A DNA stretch of 64,000 bases from Obesumbacterium proteus (GCF_001586165.1 NZ_CP014608.1:2046001-2110000); one strand, 5' to 3'; counted from the first letter of the stretch, positions 18,461 through 26,798 are shown. Numbers and translations: made by a program. Notes: generated by a model from the letters alone, not told the origin.

Positions 18461-20167
18461 CTAAGAGGCTACGCTCTCATTCAGATGCTTAACTGCGTCT
18501 GGCAGGGTAGAGAAGAAGGCGAGTTTGCCTGAGATTGGCGCAATTCGAGCGCGAGCAAAGGTTTTCAGCGGTTGGAAAGGAATATCGGTGATAATCAACT
18601 GTTTCCCTTCAGGCAACGCTTCAACGAAACGCTGGAATGCGTTCAACCCACCCGCATCAAGCACCGGAACCGCGTCCCACTGCATGACGATGGTATTGTA
18701 ATCTTCGCTTTGTACCAACAGTTCAGAGAATATACGCTCGGCGGCAGCGAAGAACAGCGGCCCACTAACGCGAAGCATCAGCGTTGATGTTTCGGCTGAT
18801 TCGCTCAGCACGCTTAAGCGCGTCATTCGTGCAATACGGCGCATAAACAGCAGCGATGCCAGCACAATCCCCACGGTGATAGCAATCGCCATGTCGAATA
18901 GCACCGTCAATGACATACACATCAGCATAACGATGATGTCGTCTTTGGGGGCGCGACGCAGCAGATAAACCACTTTATGCGCTTCGCTCATATTCCACGC
19001 CACCATCAACAGCAGTGAAGCCATTGCGGCCAGTGGCAGGAAGGAGAGCCACGGCGCGAGCACCAGCAGGGCGAGGATCACCAGCAGCGAGTGAATAACG
19101 GCTGAGATTGGCGAAGTTGCTCCCGCGCGCACGTTAGCCGCTGAACGCGCAATCGCCGCGGTCGCGGTGATACCGCCAAAGAAAGGCGCCGCAATATTAC
19201 CTAACCCTTGACCGATAAGTTCGCCGTTAGAATTGTGTTTTTTCCCGGTCATACCATCGAGAACCACGGCGCACAGCAGGGATTCTATGGCACCCAACAT
19301 TGCCATAGAGAAGGCCGCTGGCATCAACGCTGTTAGCGTATTCCAGCTTAAATCAATGGGCTGACCATTTCCCGATGGCAAATTCCACGGCAGCACAAAC
19401 TGCGGCAGAATCGGCGGTATGCCTTGGCCTTGGGTGCCGTCGGCTAACAGGTAGCTAAAGCGAGAACCGATAGTGGCGACATGGGTGTCAAATAGCGCAA
19501 AAATCCCCATGACGGCAGCACCGGCTAGCAGAGCCGGTAAATGCCCCGGTAAACGCAGCCCTAATCGAGGCCAGAAAATTAATACTGCCAGCGTGGTTGC
19601 GCCAATCAGCGTGTCTGCCCAGCTAATCGTAGGCAGAGCCTGCGCCAAGGCGGCGACTTTCATGAGATAGCTTTCAGGCACGTGTTCGAGGTGCAAACCG
19701 AAGAAATCCTTGATTTGCATGGTACCAATGGTAATCGCAATACCAGAAGTAAAACCGAGAGTGACGGAAAGGGGAATATATTCAATCAGGCGGCCAAAAC
19801 GAGCCAACCCCATCAGCAGTAAAAATACCCCAGACATCAACGTCGCCAGCAAAAGGCCGGATAGACCAAACTGCTGTGACACCGGATAGAGGATAACGAC
19901 AAAAGCAGCCGTCGGGCCTGAAACGCTAAAACGTGAACCACCGCTTAATGCAATCACAATACCCGCAACGGCCGAGGTATATAAACCGTATTGAGGCGGT
20001 ACGCCACTGCCGATGGCGAGGGCCATCGCCAAAGGAATAGCAATAATACCGACCGTAATGCCGGCAATAATATCTTTAACAAAGCGCTGTGCGTTATAAG
20101 GCTCACGCCAGCAGGCTTCTATTAGCGCGCTAAACGGCATGATGCCGCTAATTTTATGCGTTTTCAT
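18461..20167 (-). CDS. dauA: C4-dicarboxylate transporter DauA (SulP/SLC26)
   Basis: Inner-membrane SulP transporter; the E. coli protein takes up succinate and other C4-dicarboxylates at acidic pH. It is 568 residues. The N-terminal membrane domain has SulP features such as AGITVGIIAIPLAMALAIGSGVPPQYGLY and SVSGPTAAFV. A cytoplasmic STAS domain follows (about 455-560), with VLDAGGLNAF. In E. coli it sits beside prs; here it has moved to the other side of kdsA. Confidence 0.92.
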   Translation of the reverse strand: MKTHKISGIMPFSALIEACWREPYNAQRFVKDIIAGITVGIIAIPLAMALAIGSGVPPQYGLYTSAVAGIVIALSGGSRFSVSGPTAAFVVILYPVSQQFGLSGLLLATLMSGVFLLLMGLARFGRLIEYIPLSVTLGFTSGIAITIGTMQIKDFFGLHLEHVPESYLMKVAALAQALPTISWADTLIGATTLAVLIFWPRLGLRLPGHLPALLAGAAVMGIFALFDTHVATIGSRFSYLLADGTQGQGIPPILPQFVLPWNLPSGNGQPIDLSWNTLTALMPAAFSMAMLGAIESLLCAVVLDGMTGKKHNSNGELIGQGLGNIAAPFFGGITATAAIARSAANVRAGATSPISAVIHSLLVILALLVLAPWLSFLPLAAMASLLLMVAWNMSEAHKVVYLLRRAPKDDIIVMLMCMSLTVLFDMAIAITVGIVLASLLFMRRIARMTRLSVLSESAETSTLMLRVSGPLFFAAAERIFSELLVQSEDYNTIVMQWDAVPVLDAGGLNAFQRFVEALPEGKQLIITDIPFQPLKTFARARIAPISGKLAFFSTLPDAVKHLNESVAS

Positions 20168-21327
20168 TATACGAATTGTTAGCTAGTGACCTAGCTCCCT
20201 AAGAGAGGTTCAAAGACTACACCATTGGCATCTTGCCAAATGGACTCCCGCTGGTGACAAAATGGGCACAATTTTGGTACACCCCAAGCTTGCTTCAACG
20301 CGATAACTCCTATGATTCACACAAAAGAATCACTCAAGCGACGAATCGCTTTTTAGCCGGAATACAACGGATGAAACAGAATCTCAAAGAAGGGCACAAT
20401 TTCTAACCACTGTTTTCATCAGACCTAGAACTAGGTTACTGAATCAACCACCATCCATGACAGTTTACACCAAGTTGGCTGAGATTGCCTTGACTAAAGT
20501 CTATAACTCTTGCTCAAAGTCGAAAAAAATCAGGTTTATCAATCCTAAAGAGTCAATTAAACCTGACGCCAAGACGCCGCGCGATCTTTCTTAAAAGAGG
20601 CCGGGAAAGAATGAAATATGTTAGTGGTAATTAAAAGTGGAATAAAAATCCCATAATGCTTCTTATGATAATATTTATTTTTATCAGAAGATAAGTTCGC
20701 ATGAATTCGACGATGGCTAAATGATTTGAATACTTTTAATCATGAGATATCTATCCGGTAATCTATTTCTCGTTGATGGCTATCGTGATTTTACTGTCGG
20801 CTATTTACCTTCAATCCAGTAAATATTAAGTGCCATTCATGATGTGCTATCCGATCTAGCAGCGGATTTATCAATTGTTTTAACTGTTTTTTGAAGGAAA
20901 GGAGTGTGTGGGTGAACTATACGTTATCGGCTAAGTTGTTTATTTTAATGATTTTTATTTTTATTTTACTAAGTGCCTCCGGGTTAACCTATCTGATGAG
21001 CCACTAATACGTGATTTGCGGACGTCGGTATTTGATTTTTCTTGCAATAAATATCAGGCCGAGACTGTTCGGTAAAATGGCGTATGCATATATCAACGGA
21101 CAAAAGTTAATATATATCAGTGTGAATGGTTGACCGATACTATGGATATTAACGGCTAACCCGCTGAGAATTTGGTATCGACCGTGATGCTGCTGGTGAA
21201 TAGCGTTATTTTTAGCGATGGCTATCGTTGTTTATTGCTACGCCATTGCTCAATATCGATAGACTATTACGCTATAGCAATGGCGAAGCTGAATGAGGCT
21301 AATCTCTGCTTTTAGTGAGCATGCTGG
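20168..21327. other. 1.16 kb gene-poor region with decayed membrane-protein fragments
   Basis: No intact gene is seen. On the + strand, a good ribosome site (AAGGAGTG) precedes a 30-odd codon piece starting near 20905 (KLFILMIFIFILLSASGLTY, one membrane helix) that soon stops. About 21190-21260 encodes a second helix-like piece (LFLAMAIVVYCYAIAQYR) after a frame change. The two-helix layout resembles the frame of a chemoreceptor or sensor, but nothing specific can be assigned. Confidence 0.35.
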
Positions 21328-21804
21328 TTAACGAGCGGTTAACTTGAGAAAACGAGATATTACGGTTGTTACTATCTGGTGATCGTCGAGTTGCGGAGCA
21401 CCGGAAACCGTGATTGTTCCTACACATCCAGTGTCCTTAATGATCAGCGGAAAACAGCCACCGTGCGCAGCATAGTCATTTAAACTTAAGCCGTAGCGCT
21501 CTTCTAACGTGGAGTTGCGTTGCTGTAGACGCAGGCCGATGGCATAAGAGCTTTTATGAAAGCGATTAACCACGTTGCGTTTTCTGCGGATCCATTCGGC
21601 GTTATCCGGTGATGTGCCACGCATGGCGTAATGAAACAGCGTGTGGCCAGCTAACTGAATATCAATACTCACGGCAACGCCACGTTGCTCTGCCTCGGCT
21701 TTCAGCGCGGAGCCAATTTTCCATGCGGTATCGGTATTAAATGAGGAAAACTGTAAGTTGGCTTCTTCTGCGGCAAGCAGGGCTAATTCGTCTTCAGTAT
21801 TCAT
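21328..21804 (-). CDS. UPF0303 / GlcG-HbpS-like (DUF336) protein
   Basis: Protein of 158 residues belonging to the UPF0303 branch of the DUF336 (GlcG/HbpS) fold. Family features are the long N-terminal helix, the GVAVSIDIQLAGHTLFHYAM strand region, NAEWIRRKRNVVNRFH and HGGCFPLIIKDTGCVGTI. Related proteins bind haem or small molecules, but the role of UPF0303 is not known. It lies alone between a decayed region and the Fez-like cluster, with no obvious partner. Confidence 0.8.
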   Translation of the reverse strand: MNTEDELALLAAEEANLQFSSFNTDTAWKIGSALKAEAEQRGVAVSIDIQLAGHTLFHYAMRGTSPDNAEWIRRKRNVVNRFHKSSYAIGLRLQQRNSTLEERYGLSLNDYAAHGGCFPLIIKDTGCVGTITVSGAPQLDDHQIVTTVISRFLKLTAR

Positions 21805-21939
21805 TAGGGTTTTCCTTCATCTAAAAATAGCAGCATAACGGTTGGTATAGCGTAGAGCTAGACCGGTTAGTTATAACTCAGCACGTTCAACGTTAATCCA
21901 GCAGCGGTGAGCATCGAAAATCTACTTCGCCAGATAGCA

Positions 21940-21971
21940 AAACGCCGTCTCTGCGGGCAGAAACGGCGTTT
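21940..21971 (-). terminator. Terminator of the divergent HMA-like gene
   Basis: AAACGCCGT / ACGGCGTTT outer stem with an inner TCTGC / GCAGA stem; on the minus strand it is followed by T's. It begins 16 bases after the stop of the gene at 21987-22352. Confidence 0.75.
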
Positions 21972-21986
21972 AAGAAAGAGTCTGAA

Positions 21987-22352
21987 TTAGCGGGCGAGGG
22001 CGGTAACGGCACTCACCAGTGGGCCACCCACGGTACGCTTTAAGGTCAGAATGGCTATGCCTTTCACTAAAGAGACAGCGCTACGGCGGATGGTGCTATC
22101 AATGTAGTCTTTGTCTTTTTGCACAGACAACCACCCCATGGACTCAATCTGAGCGAGCAGAGCGGCTGCTTTTACTTGCTTGGAGTCAAAGCGGATCGCC
22201 ACTGAGCCCGCATAAAGACGGTGAGTGATCTCTTCAATTCCATCTGTCGCTTGCAGCTGTTTGATCGCTTCTTTGACGAGCTTTGGATTGCGCTGAATAA
22301 AATCCGAACGCACACGGATGCGATTTTGAGTTTGGTGCAGGTAAGGTGACAT
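21987..22352 (-). CDS. HMA-like (HMA_2) small protein, divergent from Fez-like operon
   Basis: A 121-residue protein from the ATG at 22352 (MSPYLHQTQNRIRV); an in-frame ATG five codons upstream is less likely. The first 80 residues look like a beta-alpha-beta heavy-metal-associated domain without a CxxC metal site. NRIRVR stands where the operon proteins have GRxR. The C-terminus (about 90-121) is hydrophobic and glycine-containing (LVKGIAILTLKRTVGGPLV), so membrane association is likely. It is transcribed away from the operon at 22602, with a Fur-like box in the shared gap. A role with that operon is inferred from motif and position. Confidence 0.7.
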   Translation of the reverse strand: MSPYLHQTQNRIRVRSDFIQRNPKLVKEAIKQLQATDGIEEITHRLYAGSVAIRFDSKQVKAAALLAQIESMGWLSVQKDKDYIDSTIRRSAVSLVKGIAILTLKRTVGGPLVSAVTALAR

Positions 22353-22378
22353 GTGGACCTCATACATGATAACCGTAA

Positions 22379-22393
22379 TGAGAATAATTTATA
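22379..22393. promoter_or_regulatory. Candidate Fur box between divergent Fez-like genes
   Basis: TGAGAATAATTTATA matches the 7-1-7 Fur pattern TGATAATNATTATCA at 11 of 15 positions, with the left heptamer nearly perfect. It lies 27 bases from the start of the minus-strand gene and about 210 bases before the + strand operon, so it could serve both. Confidence 0.55.
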
Positions 22394-22601
22394 TTAATGA
22401 AATCACTCTGTCTATCCCTTGCCGACTTTTTCCGCACTTTCCGAACGTATCAATTCTCACTTTCGATCATTAATTGATGGACCGCAAACATACCGCTAAA
22501 ACCTTATTTTTAGTGTGAATACCTATGGCTTTATACGATAGATTAACCCTAGACATCCAGAGTGCTTTGCACTTGAACGCCAATGACGAACGGGATTTTT
22601 C

Positions 22602-22934
22602 ATGCAGTTAGAAGATTTAAGCGGGCTCATGACGCTGCGTCGCTTTGTTGAGGTGGCTCATCATATTCCAGGGCGCATCCGTTTGCGCTTCACCAACCGC
22701 CTGATTTCAGGTTTGAGTAAGCACAAACTGTCTGCACTTGAAGAAATATGCCACCCAGAGGGCTATCTGCGTAGCTATTCACTGAATACCGCCACCGGAA
22801 GTCTGGTGCTGGAGTACAGCGCTGCGCACATCTCACCGGCAATGCTCAATCAGCTTTTCGGCGATGACGATGCGCTCGCTCATCAGGCTCTTGAGCAGAT
22901 TTATTCCACTCTTTCACATTCAGAAAGCAAATAA
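22602..22934 (+). CDS. HMA_2-domain protein with GRIR motif (FezA/FezC-like candidate)
   Basis: First gene of the five-gene operon, 110 residues. HHIPGRIRLRF at about 20-30 is the HxPGRxR signature shared with the N-terminus of the ATPase at 24285. It is followed by a ferredoxin-like beta-alpha-beta fold (LNTATGSLVLEYS) that lacks metal-binding cysteines. There is no signal peptide or membrane helix. The next gene starts 11 bases after its stop. It resembles the small HMA-like proteins that accompany the P1B-6 ATPase in ferrosome operons; the exact Fez letter cannot be assigned from sequence alone. Confidence 0.7.
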   Translation: MQLEDLSGLMTLRRFVEVAHHIPGRIRLRFTNRLISGLSKHKLSALEEICHPEGYLRSYSLNTATGSLVLEYSAAHISPAMLNQLFGDDDALAHQALEQIYSTLSHSESK

Positions 22935-22945
22935 GGGATCACACT

Positions 22946-23668
22946 ATGAGTAACGACAACAATAACCCAATGAATCAGGGTGCACCTTATTATCCACCGT
23001 TTGGCTATCCGTATTACCCGCCAATGCCTGAAATGCCACAACAGCCTGCTCAGCAGATGCCTCCGCAGCCGCAACAGCCGCCGATGGGCTGGCCACAGCA
23101 GCCTGTTTGGTATCCGCACATGATGCCGGGATTCCCACCAATGGGTTACCCAATGCCGCAGCAGCCAATGATGCCACCGCAACAGGCGATGCCACACCCA
23201 CATCATCCGCATCACCATCACCACGCTGCCGCCCCAGGATTTGACTGGAGCTCACAGGCGCAGGGTATGGTTGAAGGCATGATGGGCGAACAGGCTGGTT
23301 TGCTGAAAAACATCATCAGCACCATTGGTGCCGATGATAAAGAATTCTGGAAAGGCGCGATGATCGGCGCAGCTGCCACGCTGCTGTTGACCAACGAAAG
23401 TGTACGCAACATGTTGATGCAGACCGTCGCTAACGCAGGCGATTTGCTGAAAACCGGCGGCGCGAAAGTGAAAGATGGTGTGATGAGCGGAGCAGAAACG
23501 ATTAAAGAAACCGCAACCACCAGCAGCACGATTTTCCGTGACACGCTGAAAGCCGGTAAAGAAGGTTTCACTGAGTCAGTAGAACGTCATCGCCAGCCTG
23601 CACCTGCTGCCGCAGCGATGGTAGAAGGGCAAGAGTCTGAAGGAACTTTGGATGAGCAACAATCGTGA
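22946..23668 (+). CDS. Pro/Tyr/Met-rich, His-cluster membrane-anchored protein of Fez-like operon
   Basis: 240 residues in three parts. Residues 1 to about 95 are low-complexity, rich in Pro, Met, Gln and Tyr (repeats like YPYYPPMP and MPQQP), ending in a His cluster (HPHHPHHHHH, about 84-92). A glycine/alanine segment (about 134-150, GAMIGAAATLLLTN) looks like one membrane helix. After it comes an amphipathic YtxH/phasin-like helical tail. The anchor region is similar to that of the protein at 23953, so the two are paralogous. The His cluster could bind metal. The function is unknown; a structural or organelle-coat role is inference. Confidence 0.7.
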   Translation: MSNDNNNPMNQGAPYYPPFGYPYYPPMPEMPQQPAQQMPPQPQQPPMGWPQQPVWYPHMMPGFPPMGYPMPQQPMMPPQQAMPHPHHPHHHHHAAAPGFDWSSQAQGMVEGMMGEQAGLLKNIISTIGADDKEFWKGAMIGAAATLLLTNESVRNMLMQTVANAGDLLKTGGAKVKDGVMSGAETIKETATTSSTIFRDTLKAGKEGFTESVERHRQPAPAAAAMVEGQESEGTLDEQQS

Positions 23669-23966
23669 TGAATTAAGTTCCGTCAGCCGCGCATTGATTG
23701 CTGGCGCCTTGGTAGGAACGACGACGTCCTGTATTGAACAGTGGCGTAGCTATCAGAACGGCGAGAAAAGCCTGAATCAAACGGCGGCGAAAGTGGTGAG
23801 TGATGCCACCAAAGCGGGTTTGGTCAGCGGTGCCGTAATGGCGGTGGCTAGTGCAACGGCAGGCCGCCCACTCTTAACGATGTTGACCGTGATCAGTGCC
23901 GGTGCCGCCGGTCTTTATCTGATGGACGCAATGAAAAATAAGGAAAATGACGATGAATCAGCCTAA
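23652..23966 (+). CDS. Small glycine-zipper membrane protein of Fez-like operon
   Basis: 104 residues with two or three short hydrophobic, glycine/alanine-rich segments (LIAGALVGTTTS, AGLVSGAVMAVASATAG and LTVISAGAAGLYLMD), consistent with a small inner-membrane protein. It overlaps the preceding gene by 17 bases and the next by 14, so translation is coupled. I recognise no named family. The composition resembles small membrane proteins of magnetosome and ferrosome clusters, but this is only an analogy. Confidence 0.65.
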   Translation: MSNNRDELSSVSRALIAGALVGTTTSCIEQWRSYQNGEKSLNQTAAKVVSDATKAGLVSGAVMAVASATAGRPLLTMLTVISAGAAGLYLMDAMKNKENDDESA

Positions 23967-24288
23967 CTATCCTTATGGTTATCCGTATTACTACTACAAC
24001 AATACGCAAGGCTACGTTAATCCACAGCAGATGCCTGCGCAGCCCGCAGCGACTCAGCCTGCGAACTATCGTCAGGCGAACGGACGCACTCACTTGCTAA
24101 CCGGCATGGTGGCAGGTGCAGCCATTGCGTATTTACTGACGAATCGTCAGGTTCAGCAGGGCATTACCACCACGGCGAGCAAAGCATGGGGAACCGTGCG
24201 GGGCGAAGTTGAGGAACTCAAAGAGCGTCTGGCAGATTTGCAGGCCGAGCTAGATTACTACCACAGCAAGGAACAGGACGCCGAGTGA
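23953..24288 (+). CDS. Tyr/Pro-rich, single-helix (YtxH-like) protein of Fez-like operon
   Basis: 111 residues from the ATG at 23953 (MNQPNYPYGYPYYYYNN), which is better spaced from AAGGAAA than the ATG two codons upstream at 23947. The tail to about residue 45 is Tyr/Pro/Gln-rich. Residues 51-64 (GMVAGAAIAYLLTN) form a membrane helix closely like that of the protein at 22946. The C-terminus is a coiled coil (EVEELKERLADLQAELDYYH). Its stop overlaps the ATPase GTG start. A smaller paralogue of the 22946 product without the His cluster. Confidence 0.7.
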   Translation: MNQPNYPYGYPYYYYNNTQGYVNPQQMPAQPAATQPANYRQANGRTHLLTGMVAGAAIAYLLTNRQVQQGITTTASKAWGTVRGEVEELKERLADLQAELDYYHSKEQDAE

Positions 24289-26369
24289 AAGCTATCTCTC
24301 CTGACATGATTGTTGTTGTACACCGTCTGCCAGGGCGTATGCGCGTGCGCGTTCCTCAGCTCCGCACCATGCCAGATTGCGCGGCATGGCTGAAGCGTCA
24401 GCTGCTTTCATTCCCCGGTGTCACGGGGACACGCCTGCGGCCTGAGGCACGTTCGGCAGTCATCACCTATGACGTGGCGGCGACCAGCGATGAACAGCTG
24501 TTAGCCAAACTGCGCAGCCTCGACTGGACGCAGACAACCGAAGGCGAATACGAAACCGAATACTGTGGTGGGGATAACCTGCTTAATATCGGTGGGTTAG
24601 CGCTGTCTCAGCTGTTGCCAAAAAAATGGGCGGCGCTGCCAACCTTATTGCTGACGTCATCGACGTTGAGCGAAGGGGCACATCAGCTTGCCCAGCGTAA
24701 GCTGAAAGTCGAAGTGTTAGACGCGCTGGCGCTCGGCTTGTCGATGGCGCGCGGCGATTATCGTACCGCTATGCTGACCCAATCACTGCTGACGCTTGGC
24801 GAATATATGGAGCAGCAAACCAGCCGTCATTCTGACGCGTTGCTGGCGAGCCTCATGCAGCCGCGTGAGCATCCGGTGTGGGTGGAACGTGATGGGCAGA
24901 GCGTTGAAATTCAGTCTGAAGCCTTAGTGAACGGTGATGTGATGCTATTGGGGCCGGGCGATAATATCCCCGCCGATGGCACCGTTATTCGCGGCGTCGG
25001 TTTGATTAACCAAGCATCGATGACCGGTGAGGGCGTTCCCGTTCGCCGCGAGGTCGGTGCATGGATTTACGCCGGTACGCAGGTTCAAGATGGCAATATC
25101 GCCGTGCGAGCGGAGCGCGTTGGTGATGATTCTTCCACGGCCAATATTCGTCGCTTTATCACTGATTCGCTAAGTCAGCGTAGCGAGACGCAGAAGGTCA
25201 CGCAGGAAATGGCCGATCGCCGCGTGGCGATCACCATGGGCGTGGGCGCGGCGGTATTTGCGATGACTCGCGACTGGCAGCGTTTGGCCTCGGTATTCTT
25301 GGTCGATTACTCGTGCGCGCTGAAGCTCAGTACGCCAATTGCGTTCAAGTCGATCATGTATCGTGCGGCGCGCAATGGCCTGCTGCTGAAAGGGGGTCGT
25401 GCAATCGAGCAATTGGCCGCGGTTGATACCGTCGTCTTTGACAAAACAGGTACGCTCACGCATGGCGACATGCTGGTGACCGATGTGGTGAGCTTCGATC
25501 CTGAGCGCACGTGGGCTGAGCGTTTGCTGGCCATTGCTGCTTCGGTTGAAGAGCACAGCAATCACCCATTGGCACGAGCGGTGGTAGCGGCGGCAGAACA
25601 TCACGAATTGCCGCACATTAACCACGGCGAAGTGGAATACGTGATTGCCCATGGCTTGTTGAGCGAGTTGGACGATCACCAAATGGTCATTGGTAGCCGT
25701 CACTTCCTCAGTTGTCACTATGATATCGATTTCGCTCCGTATGCGGATGAAATCGCCGAGCTGGAACAACAAGGTCGTCATCTTCTGTTTATTGGTTTAG
25801 ATAATCAGCTCGTCGGCATGATTGGTCTACAGGACAACGTGCGTGAAGAGGCTGCTCAGGTGATTGCACAGCTGCGCGAACATGGCATCAACAACGTTGT
25901 GTTGTTAACCGGTGATAAAGCGGAGAAAGCGGAGCAATTAGCCGCAGAATTGGGCATTGACAGCTTCTATGCGCAGGCAACGCCAGAAAGCAAAGTTGAC
26001 GTTGTGCGTCAATTACAGGAGCAGGGACACCGAGTCTTGTTCGTCGGCGACGGTATCAACGATGCTCCGGTGCTAACGCAGGCAAACGTAGGCTTAGCCA
26101 TGAACCAGAGCACGGAACTGGCTCAGCAGGCGGCAGACGCCGTGCTGTTGCAGGATCACCTGCACGGTATTGTGGCTGCGCGTGAGCTCTCTTTAGAAGC
26201 GATGAAGCTGGTCAACAGCAATATTCGTCTGACGGAGTGGGTGAACAGCTCCATTATGCTGGCTGCGGCACTGGGCTGGTTAACGCCAACCGCTAGTGCG
26301 TTGCTGCATAACGGTACTACGTTGGGAGTGCTATTGCGCTCTTTGGCAGCTAAAAACGCTGGAAAGTAG
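24285..26369 (+). CDS. P1B-type metal ATPase, FezB-like (P1B-6 candidate)
   Basis: 694-residue heavy-metal P-type ATPase. The N-terminus is an HMA_2-like domain (1-90) with HRLPGRMRVRV (GRMR at 17-20) and no CxxC. Actuator TGE is at 247-249, the DKTGTLT phosphorylation site at Asp386, the HP motif at 427-428 and GDGINDAP at 588-595. The intramembrane metal site reads SCALKLSTP (343-351) instead of CPC, CPx or SPC, which fits the poorly known P1B-6 group that includes ferrosome FezB. A GTG start overlaps the upstream stop. Codon use and GC resemble the core genome. The transported metal is likely iron by analogy, not shown. Confidence 0.82.
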   Translation: MKAISPDMIVVVHRLPGRMRVRVPQLRTMPDCAAWLKRQLLSFPGVTGTRLRPEARSAVITYDVAATSDEQLLAKLRSLDWTQTTEGEYETEYCGGDNLLNIGGLALSQLLPKKWAALPTLLLTSSTLSEGAHQLAQRKLKVEVLDALALGLSMARGDYRTAMLTQSLLTLGEYMEQQTSRHSDALLASLMQPREHPVWVERDGQSVEIQSEALVNGDVMLLGPGDNIPADGTVIRGVGLINQASMTGEGVPVRREVGAWIYAGTQVQDGNIAVRAERVGDDSSTANIRRFITDSLSQRSETQKVTQEMADRRVAITMGVGAAVFAMTRDWQRLASVFLVDYSCALKLSTPIAFKSIMYRAARNGLLLKGGRAIEQLAAVDTVVFDKTGTLTHGDMLVTDVVSFDPERTWAERLLAIAASVEEHSNHPLARAVVAAAEHHELPHINHGEVEYVIAHGLLSELDDHQMVIGSRHFLSCHYDIDFAPYADEIAELEQQGRHLLFIGLDNQLVGMIGLQDNVREEAAQVIAQLREHGINNVVLLTGDKAEKAEQLAAELGIDSFYAQATPESKVDVVRQLQEQGHRVLFVGDGINDAPVLTQANVGLAMNQSTELAQQAADAVLLQDHLHGIVAARELSLEAMKLVNSNIRLTEWVNSSIMLAAALGWLTPTASALLHNGTTLGVLLRSLAAKNAGK

Positions 26370-26382
26370 GTGGCTAACGATT

Positions 26383-26412
26383 CTCGGCCTGACACAATAG
26401 TGTGAGGCCGAG
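26383..26412 (+). terminator. Hairpin after the Fez-like operon
   Basis: CTCGGCCT / AGGCCGAG and ACAC / GTGT stems with an AATA loop, 14 bases after the ATPase stop. It lacks a T-tract, so it may stabilise the 3' end rather than terminate. Confidence 0.5.
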
Positions 26413-26441
26413 AGTAATACGCCGACTTAAATTTTGGATAC

Positions 26442-26475
26442 AAAAAAGCCCCGAATTTTCATTCGGGGCTTTTTT
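26442..26475 (-). terminator. Terminator of tRNA-Ser copy 1
   Basis: GCCCCGAAT-tttc-ATTCGGGGC stem flanked by A6 and T6, nine bases from the 3' end of the minus-strand tRNA. It could also act on + strand transcripts of the ATPase operon. Confidence 0.85.
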
Positions 26476-26483
26476 ATTGAATA

Positions 26484-26573
26484 TGGCGGTGAGAGAGGGG
26501 TTCGAACCCTCGATACGCTTTCGCGTATACACACTTTCCAGGCGTGCTCCTTCAGCCACTCAGACACCTCACC
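26484..26573 (-). tRNA. serX: tRNA-Ser (GGA), copy 1
   Basis: 90 bases with the CCA encoded. The acceptor stem is GGTGAGG paired near CCTCTCACCGCCA, the anticodon stem CACGC / GTGTG with loop CTGGAAA (anticodon GGA), a long class II variable arm (ATACGC-gaaa-GCGTAT) and a GGTTCGAACC T-arm. It reads UCC and UCU codons. An identical gene lies at 27307-27396. In E. coli serX is also close to ghrA-ycdX. Confidence 0.97.
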
Positions 26574-26798
26574 GTTTTGTTGCCGTGCTATGCACTGCAA
26601 CGGGGCGCTACTATAGGGATTCACCCTCACAGGGTCAAGAATAATTTCAGTAAAACCGTGCGTATGGCGAGGGAATAGCCAATCAGAGTGCTCTGACATC
26701 ATCCTTGGTCGAGATGTACTACAGTTACCAAATGCAAGTGAGTGACCAAATGAAAGTTACCAAGCCACAATTCTCTAATCAGCCAAAAGGAAAACGTT

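Noticed and set aside
22440..22480. FNR-type site upstream of the Fez-like operon
   Set aside because: ATCATTAATTGAT is palindromic but lacks the TTGAT-N4-ATCAA arrangement, so anaerobic control is not supported by sequence.
23000..23230. Tandem repeats or a CRISPR-like array
   Set aside because: The repetition is low-complexity Pro/Gln/Met coding sequence without regular spacing or spacers. No CRISPR array was seen anywhere in the window.
22901..23255. Minus-strand open frames opposite the Pro/His-rich gene
   Set aside because: Trp/Arg/His-rich and Ala-rich products are what the complement of a Pro/Met/His repeat gives; no ribosome sites or families.
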